From: Mercenaria mercenaria
Lineage: Eukaryota > Mollusca > Bivalvia > Venerida > Veneridae
Assembly: GCF_021730395.1 (NCBI RefSeq)
Contig: NC_069375.1
Span: forward strand, 11,493,001-11,557,000
Length of the DNA: 64,000 bases
Direction of reading: 5' to 3'
Part shown: positions 33,761 through 47,344 of the stretch, one piece after another
Layout: every line of letters begins with the position of its first letter
Numbering within the stretch: the first letter of the stretch is position 1
Program-made: the position numbers and the translations under genes
Notes under the pieces: generated by a model
Seen by the model: the letters and a program-made list of their open reading frames with translations, nothing else
Told to the model about the DNA's origin: nothing
Database searches by the model: none

Positions 33761-36590
33761 CTCTGGATTAAAACAAAATTCTGATAGATGGTAATGCGAA
33801 TCCAAGAACAGGATGCAGTACATTACTTAAAAACTGCTGTTGTAAAGGGTTTTCCAATCTATTACAAGATCATTTGAACCAATCAAAATAATACCAGACT
33901 CAGTTCGTCTGTAATTAAAAATCAAATTTACAACACCGCTCTCGCCCCTTAGAACATGCCTAATTTTGATTCCAAAAGATTAGAAACATAGCAACTCTAA
34001 ATCTTAAACACCTCAACTGTGTATTGAATTACTGTTGTATTCAGTGAAGAGGGCACACTGTCGTATGTTTTAACTGACTTATCTCACCTCAAAGAATATG
34101 AATTCTACTTAGGCAGAACAGTAGTACTCTACTTAGGAAAATGACCGTTGATATATTCATGTGCCTTTCGTTTCAAATAGTTTTAATTTCACGATATTAA
34201 ATGACAGGATCAAAGTCTCTCTTTATAATCTTAATGTTGGTTCATGCATATTTATCATTTCAGATAACTCCTTCAGTATACATTATCTAGTACAATGGAG
34301 ATGAAAGTACAAATCAGACATTACAGCTGATATCAAGTAAATTTCGAAATCATATATCATTGTATTTTTTACACACAAATCTATCTTTCCCTTATCCTCT
34401 TATCAAAATGTAAATGTAAGACCTTAAATCTAAATTATTGTATAACGATTTATAAGACGACGATGTGTTTTTCCTATTGATTAGGCAGTCAATGATATCA
34501 AGTATTTAAATCACGCTTAACACTATAAAGACTAGTGAGATATGCCTGGTTTAATATCTTAAACTAATACAATAACTTGTCTTGAATAATGTCAAGTATA
34601 ATCTAATTTTTTGGCCGAATAGTATTCAGCATTTTCCTGCGCACATTCTCTCCAAATCTGGGGCCAATGGAAAAGGGCCGAAACATGAAGAAATTAAATA
34701 CCGAATAATGAGATAGATAGAAATTGCCGAATAAATTCGCTGATTAGAAAAATGCCGAATAGTGAATTTCAAAATTTTCTTAAGTTACAAGGTTTTTTTC
34801 AATAGTCAAGAATGTAGCACATTCAAATACCATTCAGCGTTGCAAGTAATGATGTCCTGTGTCGTTTACTTTTTTCAGAAATTGATCTGAAAAAATCATT
34901 ATTCGGTATTTTGTTTGATATGGAAAAGGCGGGAAACACTAAAATTTAATTTTCCGCCTCTCCTGAAAACCACCATTTTATTGTTTGGTAATATCGATCG
35001 ACAATTTCGCGATACAATATATCTTGGAAGCCTTCGGTGAAGGTAATTTCGTTTGATTGTGTATACCGACTTAAGCGGACCGCTATCATTCAGATACTTT
35101 GTGTGGACTACACGATTCCTATGGGAAAGAAATATAACAACACAAAAGTACAATAATGTTATTAATCAAGCGATTTCAATAAGTGGAACTTACAGTATTT
35201 ATTTTCTCTAGTGAGTATCTTACCATTTGAGTTGTGATAGAAATTGCTTTAAATTATGTCACGTAAGGAGACACAAAATTGTACACATGTGTGTTGATCA
35301 AGAGAATACAGCCAGCCAATCACTTATTATACATACTCGTGCCTTGTTTTATTCTTATCCGAAAGTGTTTGCAGTTTACAACTGACATTTGAGTTCGCCA
35401 CTGTCACAAACTGACATACGGGCCTTATTTTATCTGTAGTGTAAATGCAGGTATTGCATCATCTTTTTGTAAATTTTTGAGTTATTGAGGTAAATGTCAG
35501 ATTTCACGCATGAAATACCTCTCATGTTTTTCTGTATTTCATAACTTAAATTTCCATGTAAATTTCATTAAATTCTGTTCAGTAATAAGAAAGTTGATAT
35601 TTTATAAACTTCAGTAATTTATGTTTTTATCCCCAAAACCACTATAATGGGCCTCAAATTGTCAATTTAAATCCGCGCCAAAGTAGTTAGATTCCCCGGC
35701 TATATCGTGAATCCCGTGGAAACACAAATAGTCGGAGTCCACGACTTAGCCGTGAATCCCATGAAATTTAGTATTTGGCGGGACATTACCCTTTAAATAG
35801 ACTGGACTAGATATGCCTGCGCACACCACCTTACGACTTTATAGACGAATCTATGTCTGAATTAAATTTTCTTGCTAGAAATTTATGCTCGATCGAGGTA
35901 AGAAATTTATTTGTTAGATTTTTGTATGATTTTTGCATTACGATTTTTATTTGGTAAATTTTTGTTCATTCTACAGAATTCTGTAACATTTACTTTTCGG
36001 CATGTGATTTTGGCTAGTTTCGGTATGTCAGGATAATTTATTAAATTTTTTCAGACTTTTGTAAATTATTTAGAAAGAGGAGTCTAAACGTTTCGTTTAT
36101 ATAAGATGTTAGATTTATACTGAAATTTGTATCGTGATAATTGTAAAGCACTGTTTCAAAAACTTATGTCAAACATTTTGTTAATTATGGAACGCCATTA
36201 CTGCATTGTATTGTTATGTATAAATCTATATGGCAAGTCTAGTACCATGTATGTAATATATTATTGTAATATGAAATTGTGTGACAGTCTATTGCATACA
36301 CATACAATGTCCGTTTTGTTGTATGGCATTAGATATTATATGGATGCCAACTATGATATAACGTTTGATTTATATTGAATTTTGTTAATTTGTAGTTGTA
36401 AATAATGGCTGCAGTTTATCATTTCCATTACTATAATGTTTCATCATATACTTTTCATATCTTTTTCATACTTTAACTTTAGTCTTTTAAGTAAGTAATC
36501 TTTGTAATAATGGAAGTAATAAGTGACGTATTTTAATCACGTGACGTCTGAACTTAGTAGCACATATATTTTGTATAAGTAGCACGTATT
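33761..36590. other. intergenic stretch without recognisable genes
   Basis: AT-rich DNA with no coding exon I can support. The motif (G)CCGAATA recurs at about 34613-34765, and its complement is at 34903. It is probably a decayed repeat. Confidence 0.45.
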
Positions 36591-37049
36591 ATTTATGGGA
36601 GCCTACGGAGGTATGGTGTACCCAAAGGAGCAGTTTTATGCCCTGACTTATTTGTTTTGCTATGGTGCTTACCATATGTTATATATTTTAGCTTCTTCCG
36701 CCAGACGATTTTACCTGGTGATGTCATAACCCGGAAGTACAATGCCCGAGGTTCACTTGTCTTCACTCGCCTGGATGTGATATTCCCAGCGCAGAGCTTT
36801 CGTCCCATGGTTGTGCCGTAAACCGCAAAGACGATGATTTTTGTTATCCTCTGAAGTCAGCTCAGGGATGCAATCACCTACCACCATAGGGAGCCAATAC
36901 GGAATCAACGTATTCACGGTTTAAAGGGACTAGAAGATATGTTGTCATATATTGTTTGTGCTACTTAAAGTTCACAATTACATTAAAGACCTGTGTCACG
37001 TCAGATTAGAATGGAAGTATAAGAACTTTTGTATCTAGAGATACTGAAT

Positions 37050-37093
37050 TTTTTTTTTTTTTTTTTTCTTTCTTATAATCAGTTTTTTTTTTC
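37050..37093. repeat. poly-T tracts
   Basis: Two T-runs are separated by a short mixed stretch. AATAAA lies nearby at about 37132. No element could be assigned. Confidence 0.6.
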
Positions 37094-37519
37094 TTTTCAT
37101 ATCTATTCATTGTAAATAATCATCTTATGTAAATAAATTTGTAAATATTGTAAAGGGTGTTGATTTGTTTTGATGGTTACTGTCGCCGGTTCGGCCTTTC
37201 CTGTCACAGCCACCAATATTATTAATCTACTATCCAGCATATTAATCGCGATTATTATTGCATAAATAATCCAAACTATCTAAATGTCTGTTTAAGATAA
37301 GTCTCATCTTTTCAATTAATGTGAGTTTTGCATATTTTCTAAATAACAATTTCCTCGAAAGTTTTCAGAACTTCTGAAAAGAACTTGTTAGTACACAATA
37401 ACGAATAAGCCAAAGGAATCGTTCCAATCTACAACAAAATGTACATCGACATCGTACGTCCTTTCAGTCTTAAAGTTAGTTATTACATGAACATGTTAGA
37501 TATTATTTTTGTCATTATT

Positions 37520-38975
37520 GTGTGGTGTTCTTTTATGTAAAACAAAATGGAGTCATTCAAAAATCTAACGGAAGTGACTTCTCCGAATTGGCCCTCTCTT
37601 TTGAACCAATCCTGCTGATAAAATCATTTTTAAACCAAAGTAATCTGATTCATATGAGAAAAAAAACAAACAAAACAAATCAAACCGTTTGGATTTTGCA
37701 TAAAATCGTCTATGAAGGAAACTGACTTTGAATTCGATTGTATTAAAGAAAATTTAATTCCAGATACACCACCATGGACCCTTCATGCCCCTATAGTTCT
37801 TTTCAATTTGAAAACTGCCTTTAGAAAGTCTGAAACAAGCCCTGAAATATTCAAGTCCAAATATCATGAAATCAAGTCAACTTACAAGGACTACTTTGCA
37901 ATTTACACAGATGGTTCAAAAGATGAATCAAAGGTTGGCTGTGCTGCTGTAAGCCTCCTTCATCAGTCAAAATTACGTTTACCAAATAATGCAACAACAT
38001 TTTCAGCCGAGGCCAAAGCTATTAATTTAGCTCTAAATTTTATATAAAAAAATAATGAAGAAAAATTTATTATCTTTTCCGACTGCCTTCTGTTTTACAG
38101 TCAATTCATGACCGAAATATGGAAAATCCATTCATTCAAAATATTCTTCTAAGGGTTCATGAACTATCTTTAAAAAAGTCCATCATATTTTGTTGGATTC
38201 CCTGTCATGTTGGTATTCTTGGAAACGAGGATGCTGATATTGCAGCAAGGAAATCCCTTTCATTATCCCAATCAAATTTGAAATTACCACATACCGATTT
38301 TAGCCCTAATATAAACAAATACATTTTATCTTAATGGAACAATGTTTCATTTAATAAACTTCATGATATCAAACCTACTCTAGGGGAATGGCACCAAGGG
38401 AACAGATCTGTTCGCAGGGAAGAAATTGTTCTTTCCCGCTTTCGAATAGGTCACACCCGTTTGACTCATTCTTATCTTTTGAATAAAGAAGATCAACCCG
38501 AATGTGTAGCATGTCAAACACCGCTAACTGTTAAACATATTTTAATCGACTGTGTGGACTTTGCTACACAACGCAGTACATATTATGACGTTCCATCTTT
38601 GAAAGAGTTATTTGAAAACGTTTCAGTCGGAAATATATGTTATCATTTTAAAGCAGATAGGAATTTATCAAAAAATCTAACATTTCATATTTTTATTTAC
38701 ATCTTTTGCAATATTATTATGTTTGCAGCTGATATTTTAACAATACGTATATATATTTTTACATAACTGATTTACATGGATGATTTTAGATATGCTTTAC
38801 ATTATGCAGAGTGCTTTACATTTTTACATGGATGTTTTAGGTATGTTTTACATTTTTACATAAATGTGTATGCTTTACAGTTAGCGTTTGTAATGCAGCT
38901 TCTATTCGGCGATTTATGACTATTTTTTGTCGATTTGCTGTAAAACCCACCTCACTTACTCACTTATTACGCGGG
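37520..38975 (+). mobile_element. RNase H-bearing LINE (I/Jockey-like), 3' fragment
   Basis: An RNase H domain is visible in pieces: YFAIYTDGSKDESKVGCAAV (about 37900-37960, catalytic Asp in TDGS), TFSAEAKAINLAL (Glu), IIFSDC (second Asp), and IIFCWIPCHVGILGNEDADI (38180-38245), the HVGIxGNExAD end signature. LSRFRIGHTRLTHSYLL and a Cys-His segment CxxC...H...C (VACQTPLTVKHILIDCVD) follow. This is the usual C-terminus of RNase H-type LINE ORF2. Stops separate the pieces, and RT and endonuclease are absent. The 3' tail ends near 38970 with a CTCACTTACTCACTTA run, as in related bivalve LINEs. Confidence 0.85.
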
Positions 38976-41400
38976 TCGAGATGTAATCCCTGAAAATGAT
39001 GGTCAAAAACATTTAGAAAAATACAATATCGCTTTTAAAAATAATTTGAAACGAGAAAGTTTACATGCTTACCTTATTTCTTACATTAAATGTTTCTGTC
39101 TACATTGATTGTGATCAGAATATTCTTCTATACCGATTTGTTCTAAACCGAATTATTGTTTTCTTCAAGACATGTCAATGAATACAGCTGAAATCACAGA
39201 ATTGTGATTAATTTTCGCAATATTTATTTAGATCATACGAAAATATTTTAGTAGTGAGCATAGTCAGGAACCACAAAAATGTTTTATCCCTGTGTCCAGC
39301 TTCTTTCAAAAACCAAGGAACGACACAGCATTTTTGATTGTGGTCGACAAATGTGCCAAAAATGTTGAAAATTTCAAATTTGTTTTAAAATCGATTAAAA
39401 GTTAAAGGTTTTCCGTCCCTGCAATAATAAGATTTTTATCTATGTCATATAATTTCTTCAATGATGGATAAATTAAAACCTTTTGCATGCAGTTTCATAA
39501 AGGAAGTGATCTTGTATTCTTGGAATTCACTCCTTTACGGACTTTCAGCTTTGATGCCATACATTGGCTAACGTGAACCATCTCCTTTGACGGGAATGCC
39601 CATTGGCCTTTGTTTCACATGCAATGAAAGAAGATAGACTTTATGGCACCTTTCTTGCGCAATAAATATTTCCAGTGAAGAGCAAATATCGCCAAACAAA
39701 AGAAGATAGCTTTGTGTGGTTTTTTTATTCTCTCATTATGAATAAACTATTCAATACAATTATTTTAGGAACTAAATGGCTAGATTAGATTATCTAGAAA
39801 AACAGAAATGCCACTAATCGTAAACGATATGTTCGAGCAACATACATGTATATCTCCCAATCAAAAATGCTGTGTTAAACTAAATTTTAACCATGCCAAA
39901 TCTTCCTTCTCTAAGGTAATGAAATAATGAAGTATTTTATAAAATACTAAAGACAGACAATTGTTTCAATAATTAAACGGATTGTAAACTTTAAGGTGGC
40001 CGGCCCCAGTGTGCCTTTTTTTGTAATGACTAGCGTGTTTCTTTTTTTTTCACGTTATAACATCTACAGTATGTTTCCCGAGGGATTCTGCGGAATTATA
40101 AAATGAACCAAACATGCCCTTTTCTTTCATTAAACGTATTAGAAGCTAAAATGAATGCAATGTCCGTCAACGTCATTTTAATGTTCATAAAATGCGTTGG
40201 ATGATAGGGCTGTTTGATCATGTTGACGTCATTTCCTCTCGAATTATCCGTTGTAGGGCCGTAATGTGTTTACCGATGGCCACTGAACACGAATATGTAA
40301 AATAGAAATGTGTGTTAACAGTATGTAAGCGCGAGAAGAATCCCTCTGTTAACACACGTTTACTGAAGACAAATATGTGTGAAAAATACCCGATAAAAAT
40401 AATACAAATGGAAGTTTTATACTAGAATATGTGACAAGAATCAGTAATTTTGCAACTTGCTGTAATACCGCGCTTATAGGCTTATAGGCTTTGCTGTATA
40501 GATTGTTGTTCTTTGCATCTTTATTCAAAAATAGCTCCTGACATCGACATTTATGCGCATTATACTCAGTCTAACAATTAGGCAGTACTGCATGGGAAAT
40601 TTTATTATACCCATGCAAGAAGAACTTATACATATAAAGCTCTTTCAATTCATGTCTGAACTGGCATTTGCAAGTAAATATTTTGTATTTTATACCATCT
40701 GTCATGTAACTATGTAGAAAATTAGAAAATTCAAAATCACTGGGTGCTAAAAGAATTGAAATCCTTTGGAGGTGATGGTGTATTCGATTTAAGTAACAAT
40801 ATAGCGTTCAAATTAGCATGCGTGCTATGATTAAGGAAACTGTCGGAAATAGGGTCTAAGTGAATAAGTTTTACACTGTCATAAAATCACAATCACGACC
40901 ATTTCAGTACCTTTGCGTTAAATTCTGTTTATTACAAATTATTTGTCCGGTCTTAACGACATTTCAGTTCTTCTTTATAATATATAAGATAAATGCACTC
41001 TTTTTATTATACGGATATGCTAGACACTTAAAACTATAAGTATGCATATATATTGTAGTTATTTTTGTACAAATACAATACAGGTATTCCCAAATCAGGA
41101 AAATGTTTTGCTTGTTATATGTAACTTGTCAATTTGTTACAGGTTGGGACCCTTGTAAGCAGGAAAGGAAAGGACGGAACATTTCTGGTATGAAGTAGCA
41201 TTTGGAAAGCAAATAATTCGGTATGTTTCCATGTCATTTTTCATAAATTTAAACAACCTTAATTAAACGTATGATATATTATTTCAAGAGATTGATTACA
41301 TTTACTGAAAGTGCGCGTTAATCAATTGGCAAGGAATTATTAAGAACAATTTCTACCTAAGACAACTTTTATGAATTAGTTCAAATGGGTGTAGTGAAGA
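38976..41400. other. intergenic stretch without recognisable genes
   Basis: AT-rich DNA. I saw no coding motif, tRNA or complete repeat here. A fragment AAGGTGGCCGGCCCCAGTGT at about 39993 resembles the end of a dispersed bivalve repeat, but its partner end was not found. Confidence 0.45.
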
Positions 41401-41780
41401 AGAAATGGAGCATAACTTCGTAAATGCTTGTCCGGGCTTAACTTCAGCATTCATAGAGGCATTTGAAAATAACTTAACTTAGTAAAATGTTCACCATAAT
41501 AAGACAGCATGTCATGCGCAAGACCCAGACCCCTAGCTCCAAGGTCAAGGTTACACTTAGAGGTCAAATTTTAATTTGGGTGTTTAATGTCCGGTTTATA
41601 ACTCTGCCGTCACTGAAGGGATGTCATACTTAGAGGTCAAAGGTTGACAGGGTCTTTTTTGTGTCCGGTCCGTACCTCTGCCAACCATGAAGGGATTTTG
41701 AAATAAGTTATAATAAATGTTAACCATAATAAGACGACGTTTCATACGCAAGACCCAGACCACTTACTCCAAGGAGCAAA
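41400..41780 (+). repeat. diverged units of the 36-790 tandem family
   Basis: TGTCCGGTCC, TAAGACGACG, GCGCAAGACCCAGAC and CCAAGGTCAAGGT occur in the order found in the array at 96-720. About two units are present and are more diverged than those. Terminal hairpin and end sequences are missing. Confidence 0.65.
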
Positions 41781-43210
41781 ATAAGGGAGATGTAATGCAA
41801 CAACGATATAAAGACTTTATAGGTTGTCCATGGCACCCTCGCGTAAACTTTAGTATGCTAAATTTCGAGAATAACGACTGTAAATCATTCATACTACCTC
41901 TTCAATGAGATCTTATGGTGGAAGCGGGTGGCAAAGGAACTTCAGGACTAGACACAATGTTAAAAATATATTTGAGATATATGCACGTTCTGGAATTCAC
42001 TGCTAAACTGACACGTCTTCCTGGTCATTGAAATGATCTCTTTCAGAAAAGAAGCTTAAAATATCCTTAAAATGGGTACAAGTGTTTTTGACGTTCCAGA
42101 TAAAAATACAACAAACACGGACTTGAAAAGAGTTTTTGACTTTCTCTGATTCATAAAATACTAGTATATTGTCAAATACTTTCGGAGAACAGGCTTGTAC
42201 TGGTACAGAATCCGGGAACACTGGAAAAGTTAATCACAAATCAAACAAATAAAAGCTTGTTTGCATGATGACATTTCAGCATTGTGACTAACCAAGGGTT
42301 CTATTGACATCTATATCTCGGGGAGGTAGTTCCACTTATAAACGCCGCCCGCTGGAGGCTAAATGAACCTGAACACGGCTAATATCAATAAAATGAAAAT
42401 GGATTTATTGAAATAACAATAAATTTCATATCGAATTTTGTGTCCAAAACAGCTTTATTAATCAATTTCCATTACATGAAATGATGGTTCAATACACGTA
42501 CTATACAGGCTGAAAGCATTACACCATTTAAGTTTGATAATAATAATACCAAAAAGTACAAATATATTGAGTCATTTAAACATCCTATAAATAAATATCC
42601 AATATTACTTTAATATCATCGTAACGTAAAAAGGGAAATCATGTAAATAAACATTAGAATTATACAATAACATTAGTTCTTTTAAATAAAATGAACAATA
42701 CACTTGTGGAAGCGTGTTTAGTTTATGACATGCATTCATAATGCGCTGTCCGTGTGTTCGAATCCAAGGCCTGTGTCATTCTTACATTTCATTCTCCATA
42801 CTATCTTACACGATATTTAAGACTAAAATCAACGCACGAATGCGTTATGACGTGTCCTCATTTTACTATTTACGATGCAATATTTCTTTTGTTATTTCAA
42901 CTCTTATAACAAAATTAGTGAGTTCTTATACGAATGATGTCATTTTGAAAACCACGTTAGCCAGCATGGTTAATCTGATATAGGCAAAGATAGTTTGCAG
43001 GCATAAAACGCAAACAGGCAATATAATAGCGGATTCGATTTAAAATAGTCCGTTAATAAGATATAATAAACATTTGCAACGACGTTCACGCCCTAAAGCA
43101 CCGACTGAATCGGATATTTTTCTATTATGCTGAAACATTGAAGAACATTTGCCCAAAGAAACTTCGACGAATAGAGTGCGGATTTTGAAATATTGCTTCA
43201 ACTATTTTGT
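41781..43210. other. intergenic stretch without recognisable genes
   Basis: No exon or element could be supported. Around 42720-42775, GTTCGAATCC resembles a pol III B box, but no convincing A box precedes it. Confidence 0.4.
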
Positions 43211-43216
43211 AACCGC

Positions 43217-43500
43217 TTAGTTAAAGCCCGTTTCGAGTGGGGGAGGTCGTCATGACGTGGGTTCAGCTTCCTGAACATGTCGTACCAAAGACCTGAAAAA
43301 AATGGTAATGATTGCTTCCTCGCTTGGCGCTCAGCATTAAGAGGATACAACTAAGAGTGGTCAACCCGCTGTCAGTATTAGTTGACTGGGTGAGGTATCA
43401 CGTGCCTACGGCGTGATATTCAAATGAGTCAGCACTATAAAGTTGGGCACTATGCCCACTGCTACAAATAGACACTGTTGTTTATTAGACTAAAGAGTGT
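43217..43500 (+). repeat. SINE-like element with a bivalve core sequence
   Basis: The core includes ATTGCTTCCTCGCTTGGCGC, TCAGCATTAAGAGGATA, GTGCCTACGGCGTGATATTC and AGCACTATAAAGTTGGGCA. I recall this core as frequent in bivalve genomes, joined to tRNA-like heads. Here the head (GTCGTCATGACGTGGGTTC) is diverged. Confidence 0.6.
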
Positions 43501-44299
43501 TGAAGAAGACAATAAATCCGAACACGCACTCAAAGTTTTGTTATCCTATAAAAAATAAAGAAGCACGCTTATATCCGTAATACTAGAAAACTTAAAGGAT
43601 TCGGGACACTCCTTTTCATGATGTAACATAAGTCAGTGTTCGTCTATCAGTTTGTTTGTATGATATCAACAACAGTTAAGTGAATTAATTCGGCAAATTG
43701 TCCTGACTTTTATAGTAATACTAACCTGTTTTCCCGCTGGTAACCATTTAAGTAACTTTCTTACATTGAATACACGATTAAGATCTCAAACCCTCACATG
43801 CATCTGAGCTGGACACACAAACTTCTATTATGTAATTTGTTGCCGTCCCTCATTATCACACCGATATTATCAGTTAGTCATTGGAAAGAACATTGTTTGA
43901 TAAAGAGATGACGTTAATTGACAGGGCATCACTGTTAATATATGTAGGGATAGGATTATATCTAAAATTACCAACTGTAAGTACACCCGAGGTTAACTCT
44001 GGGCTCGAAGCGACTGAAAAAAAAATTGTTTAATAAATTCTAACATTTTGAAAAGAAAATCCGTAATTTTGCTGCTGAATAATTGTTTTGAGTATCTTGA
44101 CTCAATGGAACTTCAATGTTTTTTTTTTATTTTTCCCGAAGAAAACGGTTAGGTGTATTGACTTGTACTAATAGAATTGTGTCTTGAAGAATAAATGTGT
44201 TCTTTTCCCTTTTATTTTCGATGCACCTCTGATTGATAATACCATAGTCCATTTCGACAATGTCCAACAAGTGCATGGATAATATTTTGCTTCTGTAGT

Positions 44300-44712
44300 G
44301 GCTAATATATATCGTAGAGAGTTTTACTTAAAAAAGGCTAACAATGATGATACCACTGCTTCGTTTTTAGAGATACATCTCTCTCTCCCTTGATAATGGT
44401 AGTATTTCCCGGTAGACTTCAATCTTTATATTGTCCATTTTCCTTATCTTGATGGAAATGTACCCCTTGTTACATCTTATAGGGTATATTCACAGCTAAT
44501 AAGATTTGCTAGGGGCAGTAGTCATGTTAAAGACTTCAATTTTCGTAATATTTCTATTAACAGAAAGCTCCTTTAGCAGGGCTACCGTTATCATAATCTT
44601 CGTAAATCGTTTGCTAAATCATTACAACGTCATTCAGAATTACCGATTAAAAGTAATCCACAGACTCTTCTTTGACAAGGTATTTCACAGCCATATTTTC
44701 ATGGAGATGTGA
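44300..44712 (+). mobile_element. retroelement reverse-transcriptase fragment
   Basis: Conceptual frames show KKANNDDTTASFLEIHLSL, then FPYLDGNVP, SYRVYSQLIRFARGSSHVKD and QGYRYHNLRKSF. This matches a recurring invertebrate RT C-terminal region (NKAN...FLDLNLSI...YGVYISQLVRFARV...GYRYHKLRK). It is an old, broken fragment. I do not assign the retroelement class. Confidence 0.65.
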
Positions 44713-44835
44713 TTTAAAAACTGCGTACAATTCTCATGGATAACCATTTAGCTATTTCCGAACATTATTCATAAAAAATATCAAACGTCTCATATTATTC
44801 CATGGTATTTAGTACTTACATTTCTACTTTAGACT

Positions 44836-45480
44836 GGTTTGATATTCGTCCCCTGTACTTCTTCGCCGTGCCTTTAATGGAGTTTCCCTTGGTGCTCTGG
44901 CTTCTGTAAAGTGATAGAGTACATATGTGTACGGTTCCATGGATTCAGATTTATATGTTTTTACATGAACATTTTTGTGTTTATAATGTGTTCTTTTGGT
45001 TACTGTTACATGTTCTTGTGGTTATTGTTACATGCAATAGGGATTCATCTGGTAGGGAGCAATTTTATTTATACTGTCTTGTAAAATAGGAACATGGTAG
45101 GGCTAAAAGAATGAGGCTTCTCGTCAATAATATATCTAGTTTCTTCAGGGGTAGTTTTGCCACTGACCGTTCCAAGGCGGTACACTATTGTGTTGCTGCT
45201 TCTTCATGTATGTTAGTGTCTGTTTGTTACCTATTTGTGAATATTGCACTCGTCTGTGTGTGTACATGTTCTCAGCCATAGTCGCGTGTATACAGTTTCA
45301 CATACCCATATGCCCATATGTGAAGTGCTGTATCTGCGTTCTTTGAAGGTCGCTTTTTCTGTTGGGCTTTTGTCCTTTTTGTGCCCACCCCGCCCCATTT
45401 GTGTGTGCAGGCGGGAGGCGAGGATGGGGCACTTAGAGTTACCCTTGTCCATTCGTCCATCTATCTGAATTTTTGTTGTG
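44836..45480 (+). repeat. dispersed family D, copy 1
   Basis: Landmarks are CTTCTTCGCCGTGCCTTTAA, GTGCTCTGGCTTCTG, ATTTTATTTATACTGTC, GGAACATGGTAGGG and TTTTGCCACTGACCGTTCCA followed by AGGCGGT. Copies 2-4 are at 46668, 50380 and 51480, all on the + strand. The nature of the family is unknown to me. Confidence 0.75.
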
Positions 45481-45879
45481 CATATCTGAAAAAAATGTAT
45501 TTGACCCTCGGTCATGTTTTTTAGCACACAGGGCCTAATTGCACGAAAACACACAAGTAATTACTTAGTAAATAATACTATGTTTAGTAGTATTGGTCTG
45601 CAGTATTTTTCAGTCAGGCAAATATGATTTTTACTATATAAGCACGATAAAATGTACTTAAGTATAATTCTCATTTCAATACTTCTATAACATTCAGAAT
45701 TGTTATGTTTTGATCTTAGAAATAGTCATGTATGGTTCTGATATAGATGAAAAAGTAAACATTGAGGACGCATAAAGGGCAAAAAGCATGCACTTGAAAT
45801 AACAGACTTAGCTAAGCTATTACTTAGGTTTTTTCGTGAGTGTGTTAATGGGATCACTCAAGCCAGACCAGAGATTTTG

Positions 45880-46560
45880 ACTTAGTACAAAAGCCTTTTG
45901 TCAGTCCGAATTGTGTCGAGCATATCTCAAAAAGTGTTTAACCACAGTCATCAAAACTCACAGGACTGTTATTCAGCCCGTGACGTTGTGCACCTGGTGT
46001 TCTTTTTGGGGGATTTCACACAGTCAAACCAGAGTTATGGCCCTTGAATTTGTCCAAAATGTGCATAAATTGGTCTAAGTTTGTGTCGAATGTATCTTAA
46101 GAAGTATTTGACCAAGGATTATGAAATATTACAGGAATATTATTCAGCATGTGAAGTTCTACTTCTGGAGTTTAGTTAAAGATTTCATTAATCAGACCAG
46201 GATTATGGCCTTTTACGTTGTCAAATGATGCACAAAAGGACATAAATTTGGTCGCACGTGTATTAAATCTTACTTGACCGAGGTTCTTGAAACATAATAG
46301 AAATAATAATTAGCATAAGAAAGTGTGCATCTTCGGATTTCTGTCCATCAGACAGTAGGTACGGCTCTTTATGAACGGCATACATGTTTGTGTCTCATAT
46401 ATCTAAAATGCATTTTACTTAAGAGTCATAAAACATTAAAGGATTATAATATAGCATGTTAAGTTGTACAGCTGGTGTTCTGTTTTGGATTTCACCTAGC
46501 CAGACTAGAGTTAGCCAGACTAGAGTTATGGTCCTTGACTTGTTTTGAGACATACCGCAT
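45880..46560 (+). repeat. four diverged ~190-bp tandem units
   Basis: Units share AGTGTTTAACCACAGTCATC or its variants, ATTCAGCATGTGAAGTT, TTCTGTTTTGGATTTCAC and CCAGAGTTATGGCCCTTGA. The last part continues past the next family-D copy, at 47345-47470, so that copy appears inserted within or beside the array. Confidence 0.7.
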
Positions 46561-46667
46561 GTTTAGTGTTCAACCCGTTTACAGTTGGACACTACGCTTC
46601 CCTCTTTGATTGCGTCTGACGGAAGAAGGGGAAGGACTCTATGATGAGCAGTTTTTAAATCCTACCA

Positions 46668-47111
46668 GGACTGAACTGTTTTGATATTTGTCTTCTCGCC
46701 TGTTTCGTCGGGCCCTTAAGGGTGTTTCTCTTGTTGCTCTGTCTTCTGAAAAGGCATTGAGTACATACGTTTTTGGTTCTTAAGGTTTGCTTTTTATATA
46801 TTTATACACGGGCATTTTTGTGTTTTACATGCCATGCCTTTTTGTTTCCATTACGTGTGTTAGAAATTCACCTGGAGGGGATTACTTTTATTTACACTGT
46901 CCCATGTCTTTGGAACATGGTGGGGGTAAGAGTGAGGTTGGGTGCGCACCATAAACCGGTTTAAGCTCCCCAGTGGTGATTTTGCCACTGACCGTTCCAA
47001 GGCGGTGCCCCACTGTGTTCCTTTGTTTGTTCGTTTTGTCCTTGTGTGTTGACTTTGTGTGCGCGCGTGTGTGTATGCTTATTGTTCGTCTTGTCCTTAT
47101 GTGTTGGCTTT

Positions 47112-47150
<39 letters not shown>

Positions 47151-47340
47151 GTTCGTTTTGTCCTGATGTGTAAGCTTTGAGTGTGTGTGTGTGTGTATGT
47201 GTGTGTGTGGTGCACGCGTTTGCGTGCTGGGGGGTTCGTTTTGAGGAGGCTGCGCTTTTGGTGCGTGGCATTCCCTGTTTGATATTTTTCCTTGTTTCTA
47301 GTGAAAAATACACATAAAATGCTTAAATGTTTGAGCTGCA
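46668..47340 (+). repeat. dispersed family D, copy 2, with (TG)n tracts
   Basis: This is the longest copy: CTTCTCGCCTGTTTCGTCGG, GGGATTACTTTTATTTACAC, TTTGGAACATGGTGGG, TTTTGCCACTGACCGTTCCA. (TG)n blocks at 47060-47215 interrupt the shared TTGTTCGTTTTGTCC motif, which recurs three times. His/Thr-rich frames here are microsatellite translations. Confidence 0.8.
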
Positions 47341-47344
47341 TATA

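Noticed and set aside
34899-35153. 84-codon minus-strand frame, basic
   Set aside because: No recognised motif, splice sites or neighbouring exons.
36590-37205. Possible solo LTR (AATAAA near 37132, T-rich tract, end CCTTTCCTGTCACA)
   Set aside because: No second copy, no clear TG start and no target duplication. The evidence is too thin to call.
42690-42780. tRNA or SINE head on the + strand
   Set aside because: Only the B box GTTCGAATCC is convincing.
46888-47341. Minus-strand frames of 126-141 codons with His-Thr runs
   Set aside because: They result from (TG)n microsatellites inside a dispersed repeat.
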